Shown here: piece by piece, positions 8,841-17,460 of the stretch
Position numbering within the stretch: the first letter of the stretch is position 1
Layout: each line of letters opens with the position of its first letter
NCBI RefSeq assembly: GCF_000191065.1
Contig: NZ_GL872283.1
Location: forward strand, 236,505-300,504
Length of the DNA: 64,000 bases
Direction: 5' to 3'
From: Prevotella multiformis DSM 16608
GTDB taxonomy: Bacteria; Bacteroidota; Bacteroidia; Bacteroidales; Bacteroidaceae
The notes under the pieces: generated by a model
What the model was told of the DNA's origin: nothing
Database searches by the model: none
The model's input: the letters and a program-made list of their open reading frames with translations, nothing else
Position numbers and translations under genes: made by a program

Positions 8841-9680
8841 TTACTCCAGGTCGATGTGTCCCACATCGACTGCCTCGTGCAGGAAGATGCGTGCGGTCTC
8901 CTTGAACTTCTCCGGATTCTCGGTCGTGAGGTATTTCGCCGTCGAATGTTTCGTGCAGCGGGCATCCATGTCAGGGTGGCGGCGTAGATAGTCCCGCAGG
9001 CTTTCGGCGACATATTCGCCCTGTGGGATGATGCGCACGCCATGTGGCGCATGCTTCAGGATCTTCGGCATGAGGATGGGATAATGCGTACAGCCGAGGA
9101 TCAGACTGTCTATCTGCGGGTCGATGCGCATGATATGGTCGATGCGTTTCTTCACGAAATAGTCGGCGCCGGGACTGTCGGCCTCGTTGTTCTCGATGAT
9201 GGGCACCCACAGCGGGCACGGCACGCCTGTCACCTTGATGTCCGGCCACAGCTTCCGGATTTCCAGATTGTAGCTGTTGCTCCTGACGGTGCCTTCTGTT
9301 GCGAGCAGTCCCACATGCCGGGAACGGGTGAGCCTGCCGATGATTTCAGCCGTCGGACGGATCACCCCCAACACTCTGCGGTCCGGGTCGAGGGCGGGGA
9401 GGTCGTTCTGCTGTATGGTACGGAGTGCCTTGGCCGAGGCCGTGTTACAGCCCAGGATGACCAGCTGGCAGCCCAGTCCGAAGAGTTTCATCACCGCCTG
9501 CCGTGTGAACTGGTAGACGATGTCGAACGAACGGGAGCCGTAGGGGGCACGCGCATTGTCGCCTAAATAGATGTAGTCGTACTCCGGGAGGAGCTGGCGG
9601 ATGCCGTGCAGGATGGTAAGACCGCCGTAACCCGAGTCGAACACGCCGATGGGTCCCGGCTGTTGGGAATACTTCGTCAT
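8841..9680 (-). CDS. murI: Glutamate racemase
   Basis: 279 residues. Interconverts L- and D-glutamate in the cytoplasm for peptidoglycan synthesis. Both catalytic cysteines are in place: Cys78 in ILGCNTAS and Cys197 in LGCTHYPIL, with Asp15 in VFDSGYGGL and His199 next to the second cysteine. It lies 14 bp downstream of an OmpH gene, the usual Bacteroidetes order, so it is probably the last gene of the envelope operon that begins at DUF6242. Confidence 0.96.
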   Translation of the reverse strand: MTKYSQQPGPIGVFDSGYGGLTILHGIRQLLPEYDYIYLGDNARAPYGSRSFDIVYQFTRQAVMKLFGLGCQLVILGCNTASAKALRTIQQNDLPALDPDRRVLGVIRPTAEIIGRLTRSRHVGLLATEGTVRSNSYNLEIRKLWPDIKVTGVPCPLWVPIIENNEADSPGADYFVKKRIDHIMRIDPQIDSLILGCTHYPILMPKILKHAPHGVRIIPQGEYVAESLRDYLRRHPDMDARCTKHSTAKYLTTENPEKFKETARIFLHEAVDVGHIDLE

Positions 9681-9694
9681 GTTTCTGTCTTGTG

Positions 9695-10213
9695 TTATTT
9701 CAGTACTGCGATCAGTGCATCGGTAATGTCTTCTCCCATCGAAGGACTGGCGAAGGGGAGTCTGTTGTCATCTGCGTTGAGGATGAAGGCATATCCGCTC
9801 TCCTTTCCCATTTCCCGGACTGTTGCGTCGAGTTTCCCGCGGACAGGTGCATAGAGGTCTTCTTCAGCCTTTTTCAGCAGCCGTTCTGAATCTTTCCGGA
9901 ACGTGATGTTGCGGTCCATCAGTTCTTCCAGTTCGGCCTGCCGTTTGCGGAGGATGGACGGTTCCAGCTTGCGCTGCACGTCGAGGAAGTCCTCGTAGCG
10001 GCTGTTGAAATCGTCTACGGAACGCTTGGTCTCGGCATCATATTTCGCTTTCAGCTCATTCAGGCTGCGGGTCGCCGCGGCATAGTCGGCCATGGCATGG
10101 AGCACCTTTTCGTAGCTGAAGTAAGCGAACTTGAAGACGGGTGTGCTCTGCTGGGCAGCTGCCAGTAACGGCAGCAGCAGCATGGCGATGGAGAAGAACA
10201 GCTTTTTCATCAT
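9695..10213 (-). CDS. OmpH/Skp-family periplasmic chaperone, copy 1
   Basis: 172 residues. Signal peptide MMKKLFFSIAMLLLPLLAAA, then a charged coiled-coil (KSRSVDDFNSRYEDFLDVQRKL, RQAELEELMDRNITFRKDSERLLKKAEEDLY) and a short C-terminal beta segment (YAFILNADDNRLPFASPSMGEDITDALI). This is the Skp/OmpH layout: a trimer that holds unfolded outer-membrane proteins on their way to BamA. The C-terminal half keeps the ITDAL motif. A terminator-like hairpin separates it from copy 2, and it lies 14 bp before murI. Confidence 0.85.
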   Translation of the reverse strand: MMKKLFFSIAMLLLPLLAAAQQSTPVFKFAYFSYEKVLHAMADYAAATRSLNELKAKYDAETKRSVDDFNSRYEDFLDVQRKLEPSILRKRQAELEELMDRNITFRKDSERLLKKAEEDLYAPVRGKLDATVREMGKESGYAFILNADDNRLPFASPSMGEDITDALIAVLK

Positions 10214-10317
10214 GTGTGCGATTGTCTTTTCTGTTGTTTGAATACGGGGAATGAAGTCGTGGCACGAGCAGAACGGTTACTGTCTCTGCCATTCATAAAA
10301 TATGTGAATACGAAAAA

Positions 10318-10357
10318 TGAGGTCATCGCAAGAATAGAAATCCGTGCGGTGACCTCA
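10318..10357 (-). terminator. Hairpin between OmpH copies 2 and 1
   Basis: 12-bp stem (10318-10329 TGAGGTCATCGC with 10346-10357, one mismatch) followed on the minus strand by TTTTT. It may partly attenuate the run from bamA into the distal ompH-murI genes. Confidence 0.65.
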
Positions 10358-10427
10358 CCCTTTTCCTCGTGGACAGTGCCTGTCCGCGCGAGGAGCGACA
10401 ACGGGGCAAAGGCTCCCGTACCTGTTT

Positions 10428-10931
10428 TTACTTCATCTTGGCAAGCTGGGCCTTTACCTCTGCGGTAACGTCCTTGCTGAGTGCCTCGTTGATGTACAGA
10501 GGCTGGCCGGCGGCCTTCTCCATGATGTAGACATAGTTTCCGGCCTTGGCAACTGCTGCGATGGCATTGCGTACTTTCTCAAGAACCGGACCGAGCTGCT
10601 TCTGCTGCTCCTCGTTGAAAGCCTTCTGGTTGTCCTGTGCTGTCTGCTGGATCTTGTTGTACATATCCTGCAGGTTCTTCTCTGTCTCAGCCTGTTTGGT
10701 GGCATTCATCGTGCTCTTTGTCTTGTCGTAGGCCTGTGCCTGACGCTGCAGTTCAGCCTGCATGTCTTCCAACTGCTTCTGGTATTCCTTGCCTTTGGCT
10801 TCCAGTTTGCTCTGGACGGCTGTAGCCTCCGGAAGCGACTGGAGGAGTGCCTGTGAGTCAAGGTGACCGAACTTCTGTGCGAACAATGTCATCGGCGCAC
10901 AGAGCATCAACATCAAAAATAACTTTTTCAT
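10428..10931 (-). CDS. OmpH/Skp-family periplasmic chaperone, copy 2
   Basis: 167 residues with signal peptide MKKLFLMLMLCAPMTLFA-QKFGHLDSQALLQSLPEA. GHLDSQALLQSLPE is the OmpH/Skp opening; it is followed by a long helical hairpin (EAKGKEYQKQLEDMQAELQRQAQAYDK) and the C-terminal YVYIMEKAAGQPLYINEALSKDVT. Helps deliver outer-membrane proteins to the BAM complex. It is one of three adjacent paralogues that differ clearly in sequence, so they are old duplicates rather than recent copies. Confidence 0.9.
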   Translation of the reverse strand: MKKLFLMLMLCAPMTLFAQKFGHLDSQALLQSLPEATAVQSKLEAKGKEYQKQLEDMQAELQRQAQAYDKTKSTMNATKQAETEKNLQDMYNKIQQTAQDNQKAFNEEQQKQLGPVLEKVRNAIAAVAKAGNYVYIMEKAAGQPLYINEALSKDVTAEVKAQLAKMK

Positions 10932-11057
10932 TTCTTCTTTATTGTTTAGTTGTTTGTTGTTCTTTTGCTTGGTTATCTGAAAGGGCTGGCCTTTCTGGCT
11001 TTCCTAGTTTTCGCTAATCTTTCTAGTCTTTGTCGGTCTTGCTGTCTTCCCCATCCT

Positions 11058-11606
11058 TTACTGGTAGGAATAGCCCAGTTTCTGCAGCACCTCATTGCTG
11101 ATATCTACTTTCGGCGAACCGTAGATGATTCCTGTGGCATTGCTCGAACGGTCGATGACAAGACTGTAGCCGCGCTGGTCGGATATGTCTTTGACGGCAT
11201 TGTAAATCTCGTCCTGGATGGGAGTGATCAGGCTTGTACGCTTCTTGAAAAGCTCGCCTTCCGGACCGAAGTACTTGCGTTTGAGGTCGGATGCCTGCTT
11301 TTCCTTGGCCATGATGGCTTCCTGCCGTTTCTTCTTCTGGTCCTGGGATAGGAAGACAACCTCGTTCTGATAGTTCTTGTACATTGTGGATGCCTCTGTG
11401 TTGAGTGCTTCAACCTCCGCCTGCCATTTCTTGCTGACCTGGTTCAGCTGTTCATTCGCGCGCTCGTAAGCCGGTACATTCTTGAGGATATACTCCATGT
11501 CGATGAGTGCAAACTTCTGTGCAGAAGCGGTTAAAGGCAAAAGCGTGAAAAGGTAAAGAGGCAGAACAAACCTCAATACGGTCTTCAATATCTTCTTCTT
11601 GTTCAT
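11058..11606 (-). CDS. OmpH/Skp-family periplasmic chaperone, copy 3
   Basis: 182 residues from ATG 11606 (MNKKKILKTVLRFVLPLYLF); an in-frame ATG at 11636 would add ten residues before a normal signal peptide and is less likely. After cleavage near TASA-QKFALIDMEYIL comes the OmpH coiled-coil (QAEVEALNTEASTMYKNYQ, KKKRQEAIMAKEKQASDLKRKYFG) and a C-terminal YSLVIDRSSNATGIIYGSPKVDISNEVLQ. First chaperone gene after bamA, 93 bp downstream of it, an arrangement conserved in the phylum. Confidence 0.88.
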   Translation of the reverse strand: MNKKKILKTVLRFVLPLYLFTLLPLTASAQKFALIDMEYILKNVPAYERANEQLNQVSKKWQAEVEALNTEASTMYKNYQNEVVFLSQDQKKKRQEAIMAKEKQASDLKRKYFGPEGELFKKRTSLITPIQDEIYNAVKDISDQRGYSLVIDRSSNATGIIYGSPKVDISNEVLQKLGYSYQ

Positions 11607-11699
11607 TTTTCTTTTTATGTTTACTTTAAAATCCAAAGTTCATAATTATTGTCATTCCTCCTTCAAAGTCCAAATCTCAAACCTCAAACCTCAAACCAA

Positions 11700-14315
11700 T
11701 CAGAACTCCTGTCCGAGGATAAAGTGGAACTGGCTGCCGCCCTTTGTTCCGAACACCTTGTCGAAGCCGTAAGCCCAGTCGATGCCCATCAGACCCACCA
11801 TCGGCAGGAAGATGCGGACACCCAGCCCGGCTGAACGTTTCATGTCGAACGGATTGAACTTGCTTGTCTCTGTCCACGCATTTCCGGCCTCGACAAACCC
11901 AAGCCCATAGATGGTGGTGTTGCCGAGAAGGAACGGATAACGGAGTTCGAGTGAGAGGCGGTCGTAGGCATAGCCCTCGGCACCGTAGGGAGTGAGCGAT
12001 CCGTTCTCGTAACCACGAAGACCGATGGTCTCCTCAGCGTAACCAGTAGAGTATCCGCTCATGCCGTCTCCACCCATATAATAGGTCTCGAACGGACTCT
12101 TCTTGTTCTTGTTGTAACTGCCCAGCAGACCTAGCTCGACACGCGTCATGAGGACAAAGCACTTCTGTCCGCTGGTGAGCGCTGTGAAGGTACGTGCCTT
12201 GAACTTCCACTTGTGGTACTCCACCCAGCGGTATTTCTCCTGTTGCTCCTGTGAGTAAGTAGGCGAGTTGCGGTCGGTTGCCAGGTGAGCATAGTCCTTT
12301 CCGTCCCATTTCGACCAGGGCGGAGTGATGGTCAGCGATACCGTGAAGTCCGAACCGCGGCGCGGGAAGAGCTGGTTGTCGGTTGACGTACGGTTGAGCG
12401 AGATGTTGAGGTTCAAGTTGTTCGCCGAACCGTTCGACATAATGAAGTAACGCCAGTTGCGCAGCATATAACGCTGGTACTGTAGCTGGAGTGACAAGGT
12501 GAAGTAGTCGTCAGGCCAGTTCAGACGCTTTCCCCAGCCCACGTAGAATCCCAGGAGTTTCACATACTTGCCGGGGTCATAATAATTCTCGTAGCTGTTG
12601 TAATTATAGTTACCGTAACCATAACGGTAGTTGTTGTAGTTGTTCAGGTAACCACTGTTGTAATAGTTGCTCGACACATCCGTCTGCTTTGAGAAAGACA
12701 CACCCACATTGAACTGGATAGGACGCTTGCCTCCGAGCCAGTTGGTGGAGTACTGTGCATTGTACGACTGATAGTAAGTACCATTCGTCTGTGCGCCCAG
12801 CGAGAGGGTCTCGCCGTCTCCGATAGGCATTATACCCCGGTGCTCACGGTTCTTGCGGAAGAGGTTGGCCATCGAGAAGTTGGTCAGTTTCAGACCGACA
12901 CGGCCGATGACACCTGTCTGACCCCAGCCCAGTGATAGCTCCACCTGGTCGTTCGACTTCTGCTTGAGGTTATAGTTGATGTCAACAGTACCGTCCTCAT
13001 AGTTCGGTTCCGGTACCGGATTGATTGCCTCTGGGTCGAAGTGCCCCATGGAAGCCAGCTCACGTGCCGAACGCTGGAGGGCCTCCTTTGAGAAGAGATC
13101 GCCCGGCTTTGTACGCAGCTCACGGCGGACGACATTCTCATAGAGACGGTCGTTGCCGTTGATTTTCACACGGTTGATGTGTGCCTGCTGACCTTCATAG
13201 ATGCGCATCTCAAGGTCGATGGAGTCGCCGACAATGTTGACCTCCGTCGGCTGGAGATTATAGAAGAGGTAACCGTTGTTCCAGTAGGCGTTGCCCACAG
13301 CGTCCTCATCTTGCGAAAGGCGTTTGTTCATGTAGGTCTGGTTGTACACGTCCCCTTTCTTCATGTCGAGCAGGCGGGACAGGTAATCGGTCGAATAGAC
13401 CGTATTGCCCACCCAGGTGATGTTTCGGATGTAATACTTCTTGCCCTCATCCACTTTGATATAGATGTCGACATGCTTCGGGTCAACGTTCCATACGCTG
13501 TCCTTCAGGATGGTCGCATCACGGAAACCATATTCGTTGTATTTCGTGATGAGCTTCTTCTTGTCTTCCGCCCAGCGTTCGGGAGTGAACTTCTTCGACT
13601 TCAGAAAGCTGGACAGCTTTCCGGCTTCATGCGTCTTGCTGAATGCCCCCTTTGTGAACAGCGAACCCTTGATTTTCTTGTCGCCCAGCTGGTTGTCTCC
13701 GTCAATGGTTATCTTGCGAACCTTCAGTTTCTCCTTCTTGTCTACGTCAATATCCAGGATTACCTGGTTCTTGGCAGCGACATCGTCACGCTGACGGATA
13801 TTGATTTCGGCGTTCTTGTAGCCTTTCTCATCAAAGTACTTCTTGGCGAGAACCCTGGCCCGGTCGATCATGTTAGGCGTGATCTGTCCGCCCTTCAGGA
13901 GTCCAAGCTTCTTCTCCATGTCCTCTCGTTCCGTCTTCTTCAGTCCGTTGTAGTTGATGGTGGAGATGCGTGGCCGTGGTGCAAGATGTATCTTCAGATA
14001 GATGTTGTCGCCCACGATGGAGTCTGCCGTGATGGAAACGTCGGAGAAGAGTCCATGCTTCCAGTAGCGTTTCACGGCATCCGTGACAGCCGTCCCCGGT
14101 ACCTCCAGCTCCTGTCCGATGCTGAGCCCGGATATGCCTGTGAGGACATAATCCTCATAGCCCTCGATGCCGGTAACGGCCAGTCCTGCGAGTTTGTAGG
14201 TCTTAGGCGTACCGGAATAAGTGATGTCTGGGTTTACGATTTTCTCCTGTGCGCCTGCCGCAAGTGTTATTCCGGAGAGGGCAAGGAGCAGCAACACCTT
14301 ATTTATATTCGTCAT
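11700..14315 (-). CDS. bamA: Outer-membrane protein assembly factor BamA
   Basis: 871 residues. Core of the BAM complex that inserts beta-barrels into the outer membrane. Signal peptide 1-22 (ending AAGAQ), then POTRA domains over about residues 35-430 (for example PRISTINYNGLKKTEREDMEKKL, LKVRKITIDGDNQLGDKKIKGSL, YIRNITWVGNTVYSTDYLSRLL, AHINRVKINGNDRLYENVVRREL), then a 16-strand barrel ending in phenylalanine (QFHFILGQEF), as the beta-signal requires. A Tyr/Asn-rich loop (YNSGYLNNYNNYRYGYGNYN) of low complexity lies in an extracellular region. It is 12 bp downstream of uppS and upstream of three ompH genes. Confidence 0.95.
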   Translation of the reverse strand: MTNINKVLLLLALSGITLAAGAQEKIVNPDITYSGTPKTYKLAGLAVTGIEGYEDYVLTGISGLSIGQELEVPGTAVTDAVKRYWKHGLFSDVSITADSIVGDNIYLKIHLAPRPRISTINYNGLKKTEREDMEKKLGLLKGGQITPNMIDRARVLAKKYFDEKGYKNAEINIRQRDDVAAKNQVILDIDVDKKEKLKVRKITIDGDNQLGDKKIKGSLFTKGAFSKTHEAGKLSSFLKSKKFTPERWAEDKKKLITKYNEYGFRDATILKDSVWNVDPKHVDIYIKVDEGKKYYIRNITWVGNTVYSTDYLSRLLDMKKGDVYNQTYMNKRLSQDEDAVGNAYWNNGYLFYNLQPTEVNIVGDSIDLEMRIYEGQQAHINRVKINGNDRLYENVVRRELRTKPGDLFSKEALQRSARELASMGHFDPEAINPVPEPNYEDGTVDINYNLKQKSNDQVELSLGWGQTGVIGRVGLKLTNFSMANLFRKNREHRGIMPIGDGETLSLGAQTNGTYYQSYNAQYSTNWLGGKRPIQFNVGVSFSKQTDVSSNYYNSGYLNNYNNYRYGYGNYNYNSYENYYDPGKYVKLLGFYVGWGKRLNWPDDYFTLSLQLQYQRYMLRNWRYFIMSNGSANNLNLNISLNRTSTDNQLFPRRGSDFTVSLTITPPWSKWDGKDYAHLATDRNSPTYSQEQQEKYRWVEYHKWKFKARTFTALTSGQKCFVLMTRVELGLLGSYNKNKKSPFETYYMGGDGMSGYSTGYAEETIGLRGYENGSLTPYGAEGYAYDRLSLELRYPFLLGNTTIYGLGFVEAGNAWTETSKFNPFDMKRSAGLGVRIFLPMVGLMGIDWAYGFDKVFGTKGGSQFHFILGQEF

Positions 14316-14327
14316 CTGTCGCGTAAC

Positions 14328-15080
14328 TTATTTGTTTTCGTTTTCTTCTACTTGTTTCTCTGTCTTTCCGAACCGTCGCTGCCTGCTCTGGAAGCTCGTG
14401 ATGGCTTTCTGCAGGTCGTGTTCGCTGAAGTCGGGCCAGTAAGTATCACAGAAGTAAAGTTCTGAATAGGCTATCTGCCAGAGCAGGTAATTGGAGATAC
14501 GCAGCTCTCCGCCTGTCCTGATCAGGAGGTCGGGATCGGGCATGAAGTTCGTCTGCATATGTCTGTCCAGCAGCTCTTCGGTTATCATTTCGGGACGAAG
14601 CGGGACGGTATTCTCCTGCTGATGTTCCGTGACAATCTCCTTCATCGCCTGTGTTATCTCCCATCGTGCGCTGTAGCTCAGGGCTACGACCATCGTCATG
14701 GCGGCGTTCTTCTCCGTGTGCTGTTCGGTCTCACGAAGTTTCTCCTGCACTTCTTCCGGTAGCCTTTCCCGGTCGCCGATGACACGGAAGCGTACGTTGT
14801 TCTTCATGAAGATCTCGTCTTCCAGGGAGGTCAGCACGAGGCCCATCAGTGCGGCGATTTCATCCGTCGGACGGTTCCAGTTCTCCGTGGAGAAGGTGTA
14901 GAGTGTGAGGTACTTCACGCCCAGCCGTACGCATTCCGATGTGATGCGGCGCACGGTCTCCACTCCTGCCTGGTGTCCGTAGGAGCGCGGTTTGTTGCGT
15001 TCTGTTGCCCACCGGCCGTTGCCGTCCATGATGATGGCGATGTGCCGGGGTATTCGTGTCATGTCCAATTCTTCTACCAT
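14328..15080 (-). CDS. uppS: Undecaprenyl diphosphate synthase (isoprenyl transferase)
   Basis: 250 residues. Makes the C55 polyprenyl diphosphate carrier used for peptidoglycan and surface glycans. The cis-prenyltransferase signature [12 protein letters not shown] (catalytic Asp19) sits at the N-terminus, with [25 protein letters not shown] and the C-terminal [23 protein letters not shown] typical of the family. The C-terminal tail is lysine/glutamate rich. Packed between bamA (12 bp) and the DUF6089 gene (6 bp), clearly in an operon. Confidence 0.95.
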   Translation of the reverse strand: MVEELDMTRIPRHIAIIMDGNGRWATERNKPRSYGHQAGVETVRRITSECVRLGVKYLTLYTFSTENWNRPTDEIAALMGLVLTSLEDEIFMKNNVRFRVIGDRERLPEEVQEKLRETEQHTEKNAAMTMVVALSYSARWEITQAMKEIVTEHQQENTVPLRPEMITEELLDRHMQTNFMPDPDLLIRTGGELRISNYLLWQIAYSELYFCDTYWPDFSEHDLQKAITSFQSRQRRFGKTEKQVEENENK

Positions 15081-15086
15081 ATTCTA

Positions 15087-15782
15087 TTACTCGTCCTCGT
15101 TATGACAGGTCCTGCACTTTGCCATGAAGCTGTAGGAGAGCGTCAGCTGGAGCGTTGAGTAGCAGTCGGTGTTCTTGAACAGTCCGCTGCTCTTGATTCC
15201 ATAGGGGTCTTTCTGCCCGTCGAGTTCGTCGCTGAGCGAGAAGTGCATGGCCCATTCCAGCCCGACATTCGTCCGGTCGCCTATCTTGTATTTCACGCCT
15301 ATGCCTATGGGGAGGCTGGCGGATAAGGCAGACTTGCGGTCGCCGTTCTTTATGCTGACATAGGTGGCTCCCAGTCCTATCGTCGCATAGGGCGACAGCC
15401 GCTGTGCCCCCCGGTAGTCGCGGCCGGTACCGTAGGGCAGGAAATTATACTCGTATGCGATGCCTACATCGACCAGTGAATTGCTGAATGAATAAGGAGC
15501 AGAGGCAAAGCGGGGGTAATAGGTCTTTACGTCAGCCGACGACCCTTTCATCTTTCCGAACGAAACGTTCATCTTCAGTCCCATGTACGGACTGAGGTTG
15601 TATCGGGCAAGTACAGTCCCCATGGGCTGCAGGTCCTTTGTCAGCGAGCTGTTGAAATCGCCCAGATAGCCCATCATGCCCACGCCGGCACCCGCCTCCA
15701 TCCTGTATTCCGGATCCGACTGCGCCCACATGGGCGCAGCAGCGAGGAGAAAGAGCAGACCGGTGACAGTACGTTTCATCAT
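15087..15782 (-). CDS. DUF6089-like outer-membrane protein
   Basis: 231 residues from ATG 15782 (MMKRTVTGLLFLLAAAPMWA signal peptide). A longer in-frame start at 15851 overlaps the preceding gene and lacks an export signal; an AAGAAG Shine-Dalgarno-like stretch just upstream supports 15782. The mature part is a small beta-barrel: alternating strands such as EYRMEAGAGVGMMGYLGDFN, GLKMNVSFGKMKGSS, LSPYATIGLGATYVSI. Proteins of this type (DUF6089) sit before uppS-bamA across Bacteroidetes, suggesting a link to outer-membrane assembly; the C-terminal KCRTCHNEDE adds a CxxCH, which is unusual for a barrel protein. Confidence 0.75.
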   Translation of the reverse strand: MMKRTVTGLLFLLAAAPMWAQSDPEYRMEAGAGVGMMGYLGDFNSSLTKDLQPMGTVLARYNLSPYMGLKMNVSFGKMKGSSADVKTYYPRFASAPYSFSNSLVDVGIAYEYNFLPYGTGRDYRGAQRLSPYATIGLGATYVSIKNGDRKSALSASLPIGIGVKYKIGDRTNVGLEWAMHFSLSDELDGQKDPYGIKSSGLFKNTDCYSTLQLTLSYSFMAKCRTCHNEDE

Positions 15783-15790
15783 ATTCTTCT

Positions 15791-17152
15791 TTATTCTGTC
15801 ATGCGGTCCAGGTTCAGCTTCCAGCCTACCCTGTTGAGTCTTCCGCGCCATACTTTCGTACTGCTGACAATCCAGATGTATCCGTCATTGTCGGCTGCGG
15901 CGGTAAAGGTCGCCGCCGGCTGCGCTTCCTTGGGATAGGAAAAGCTCTCGTCACTTTTCCAGGTGATGCCTCCGTCGCGTGAGAGCAGCATTGGTCCGAA
16001 GCTCCCGCCGGTTTTTGTGCCCAGGGCGAGAGCGGCATCGTCGTAGCCTACGACGGTAAGGTTGCCGTAGAGCGGCAGCAGGTATTTGTCTGCATTGCTT
16101 TCGACATAGGACCATTTCGCCCCCTGCCGGTACGACAGTTTCGTCCAGGAAACGTTCTTCTTCCCGTCTGCGGTCGTGCCTACAAGCAGCACCCGGTTCA
16201 CGCCGTTGGAAGCGTCCGATACCGTATAGCTGACGTTGCCGGCCGGGAGGAGCGAAGCGTCGCTGTCCAGTGTCTCGGCATTCCATGTAACGCCCTTGTC
16301 CCTTGAAGCGGCAAGACTGCCGTCAGCTGTCAGTGCGAACAGCTCTGCCGGCGATGCTGCCACCAGCTGCTTCAGACTGCTGTCTGTCGCAACGGCTGTC
16401 CATGTGTTGCCGTCAGCCGAGCTGTATACCGTTCCGTTGTCGATGACGAAGAGGCTGCCGTTCTGTACGGCGATGCTCTTGTAGGCACTGGCCGTGAAGG
16501 AACGTCCCAGCCCTGTCCAGCTGTTTCCGTCAGCTTTCGACGTGACGTAGCCCGTGGTCTGCGTGCCGTCCGTACCGAACACAAATATCCTGTCGCCGGT
16601 GCTGACGGCCTTCATAGCCGTGAAGGAGGCGAAGCCGCTGTTGTCCTGCATTGTCTTCCAGCTGAAGACGTTGCCCCTCTGCTTATGTACATTGACTGAG
16701 ATCTTGTATTCACGGTACGCATAGCCGCCGTTCGCATAGACACGGAAGGTACGCGGCTGTGTGAAATCGATGGAGTCGTTGCTTCTGTAATAAGAGAGCG
16801 ATGCGTCCTTGACAGACTGGATGGCAACCGTTCCGGCGTTCTTCGCCGTGATCTTCGCCAGCACGTGAGCGGCATCCGTCCCGTAGGGCAGCGAGTCGGG
16901 GTTGTAGATCAGTCCCTGCATCTGGTCGATGTAGAACTTCACCTTTCCCGCATCGTATTTCGCCTTGTACGTACTGTCTTTCCCGGCTTTCGTAACCGTG
17001 TCGCGCACCTGCTTCAGCTGTCCGAGGGAGAAGCCGGTAATGGCGGTGTCCTTGTAACTTGCACGCTCGTTCCCGTCGTTGTCATTCAGGCAGGAAGTCA
17101 TTGCGAACGTAGCCGTAAGCAGGGCTGCGAGGGTATATATCTTATTACGCAT
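15791..17152 (-). CDS. DUF6242-type lipoprotein
   Basis: 453 residues. Lipobox MTSC with Cys21 after MRNKIYTLAALLTATFA. The N-terminal third is a beta-sandwich-like domain (TAITGFSLGQLKQVRDTV), followed by a region of BNR/propeller-like repeats in which DGNTWTAV, DKGVTWNAE and DGGITWKSD recur, the SxDxGxTW Asp-box pattern. This matches the DUF6242 proteins of Bacteroidales. Asp-boxes mark beta-propeller folds; no enzymatic role can be claimed. It is the first gene of the run DUF6242-DUF6089-uppS-bamA-ompH, 8 bp before the next gene. Confidence 0.75.
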   Translation of the reverse strand: MRNKIYTLAALLTATFAMTSCLNDNDGNERASYKDTAITGFSLGQLKQVRDTVTKAGKDSTYKAKYDAGKVKFYIDQMQGLIYNPDSLPYGTDAAHVLAKITAKNAGTVAIQSVKDASLSYYRSNDSIDFTQPRTFRVYANGGYAYREYKISVNVHKQRGNVFSWKTMQDNSGFASFTAMKAVSTGDRIFVFGTDGTQTTGYVTSKADGNSWTGLGRSFTASAYKSIAVQNGSLFVIDNGTVYSSADGNTWTAVATDSSLKQLVAASPAELFALTADGSLAASRDKGVTWNAETLDSDASLLPAGNVSYTVSDASNGVNRVLLVGTTADGKKNVSWTKLSYRQGAKWSYVESNADKYLLPLYGNLTVVGYDDAALALGTKTGGSFGPMLLSRDGGITWKSDESFSYPKEAQPAATFTAAADNDGYIWIVSSTKVWRGRLNRVGWKLNLDRMTE

Positions 17153-17383
17153 CAGATACTAACAATTGAATTTAGCTGCAAATTTAATCAGAAATCTTCA
17201 GAATCAGCGTCTTTTAAGAGGTTAATTATGTAAAATATGGAAATTATCCGTGTTTTTTAGGTTTGTTTACCAATGAGGGCAAGGCTGTCCCCCGTCCGTT
17301 CCCTGCGTGTCTGATTCCATGTGGATTGTGTTTCTGACCTGAAGGACCCATCGTGTCATCCGTTCCGTCCGTGAACATACGGA

Positions 17384-17416
17384 AAGCCCCCGTCCTCCTG
17401 AAGGAAGACGAGGGCT
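17384..17416 (-). terminator. Terminator after the Na/Pi cotransporter gene
   Basis: Stem AAGCCCcCGTCcTCC / GGAaGACGaGGGCTT with a TGAA loop, 45 bp past the stop at 17461. Seen directly; activity inferred. Confidence 0.7.
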
Positions 17417-17460
17417 TCTGTCTTGCATGATGTGTCATTAGATGAATCGCGGTCGCCTGC

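Noticed and set aside
17244..17460. Small minus-strand gene after the Na/Pi cotransporter
   Set aside because: The frame covers the terminator hairpin and the end of the cotransporter gene; the residues look random.
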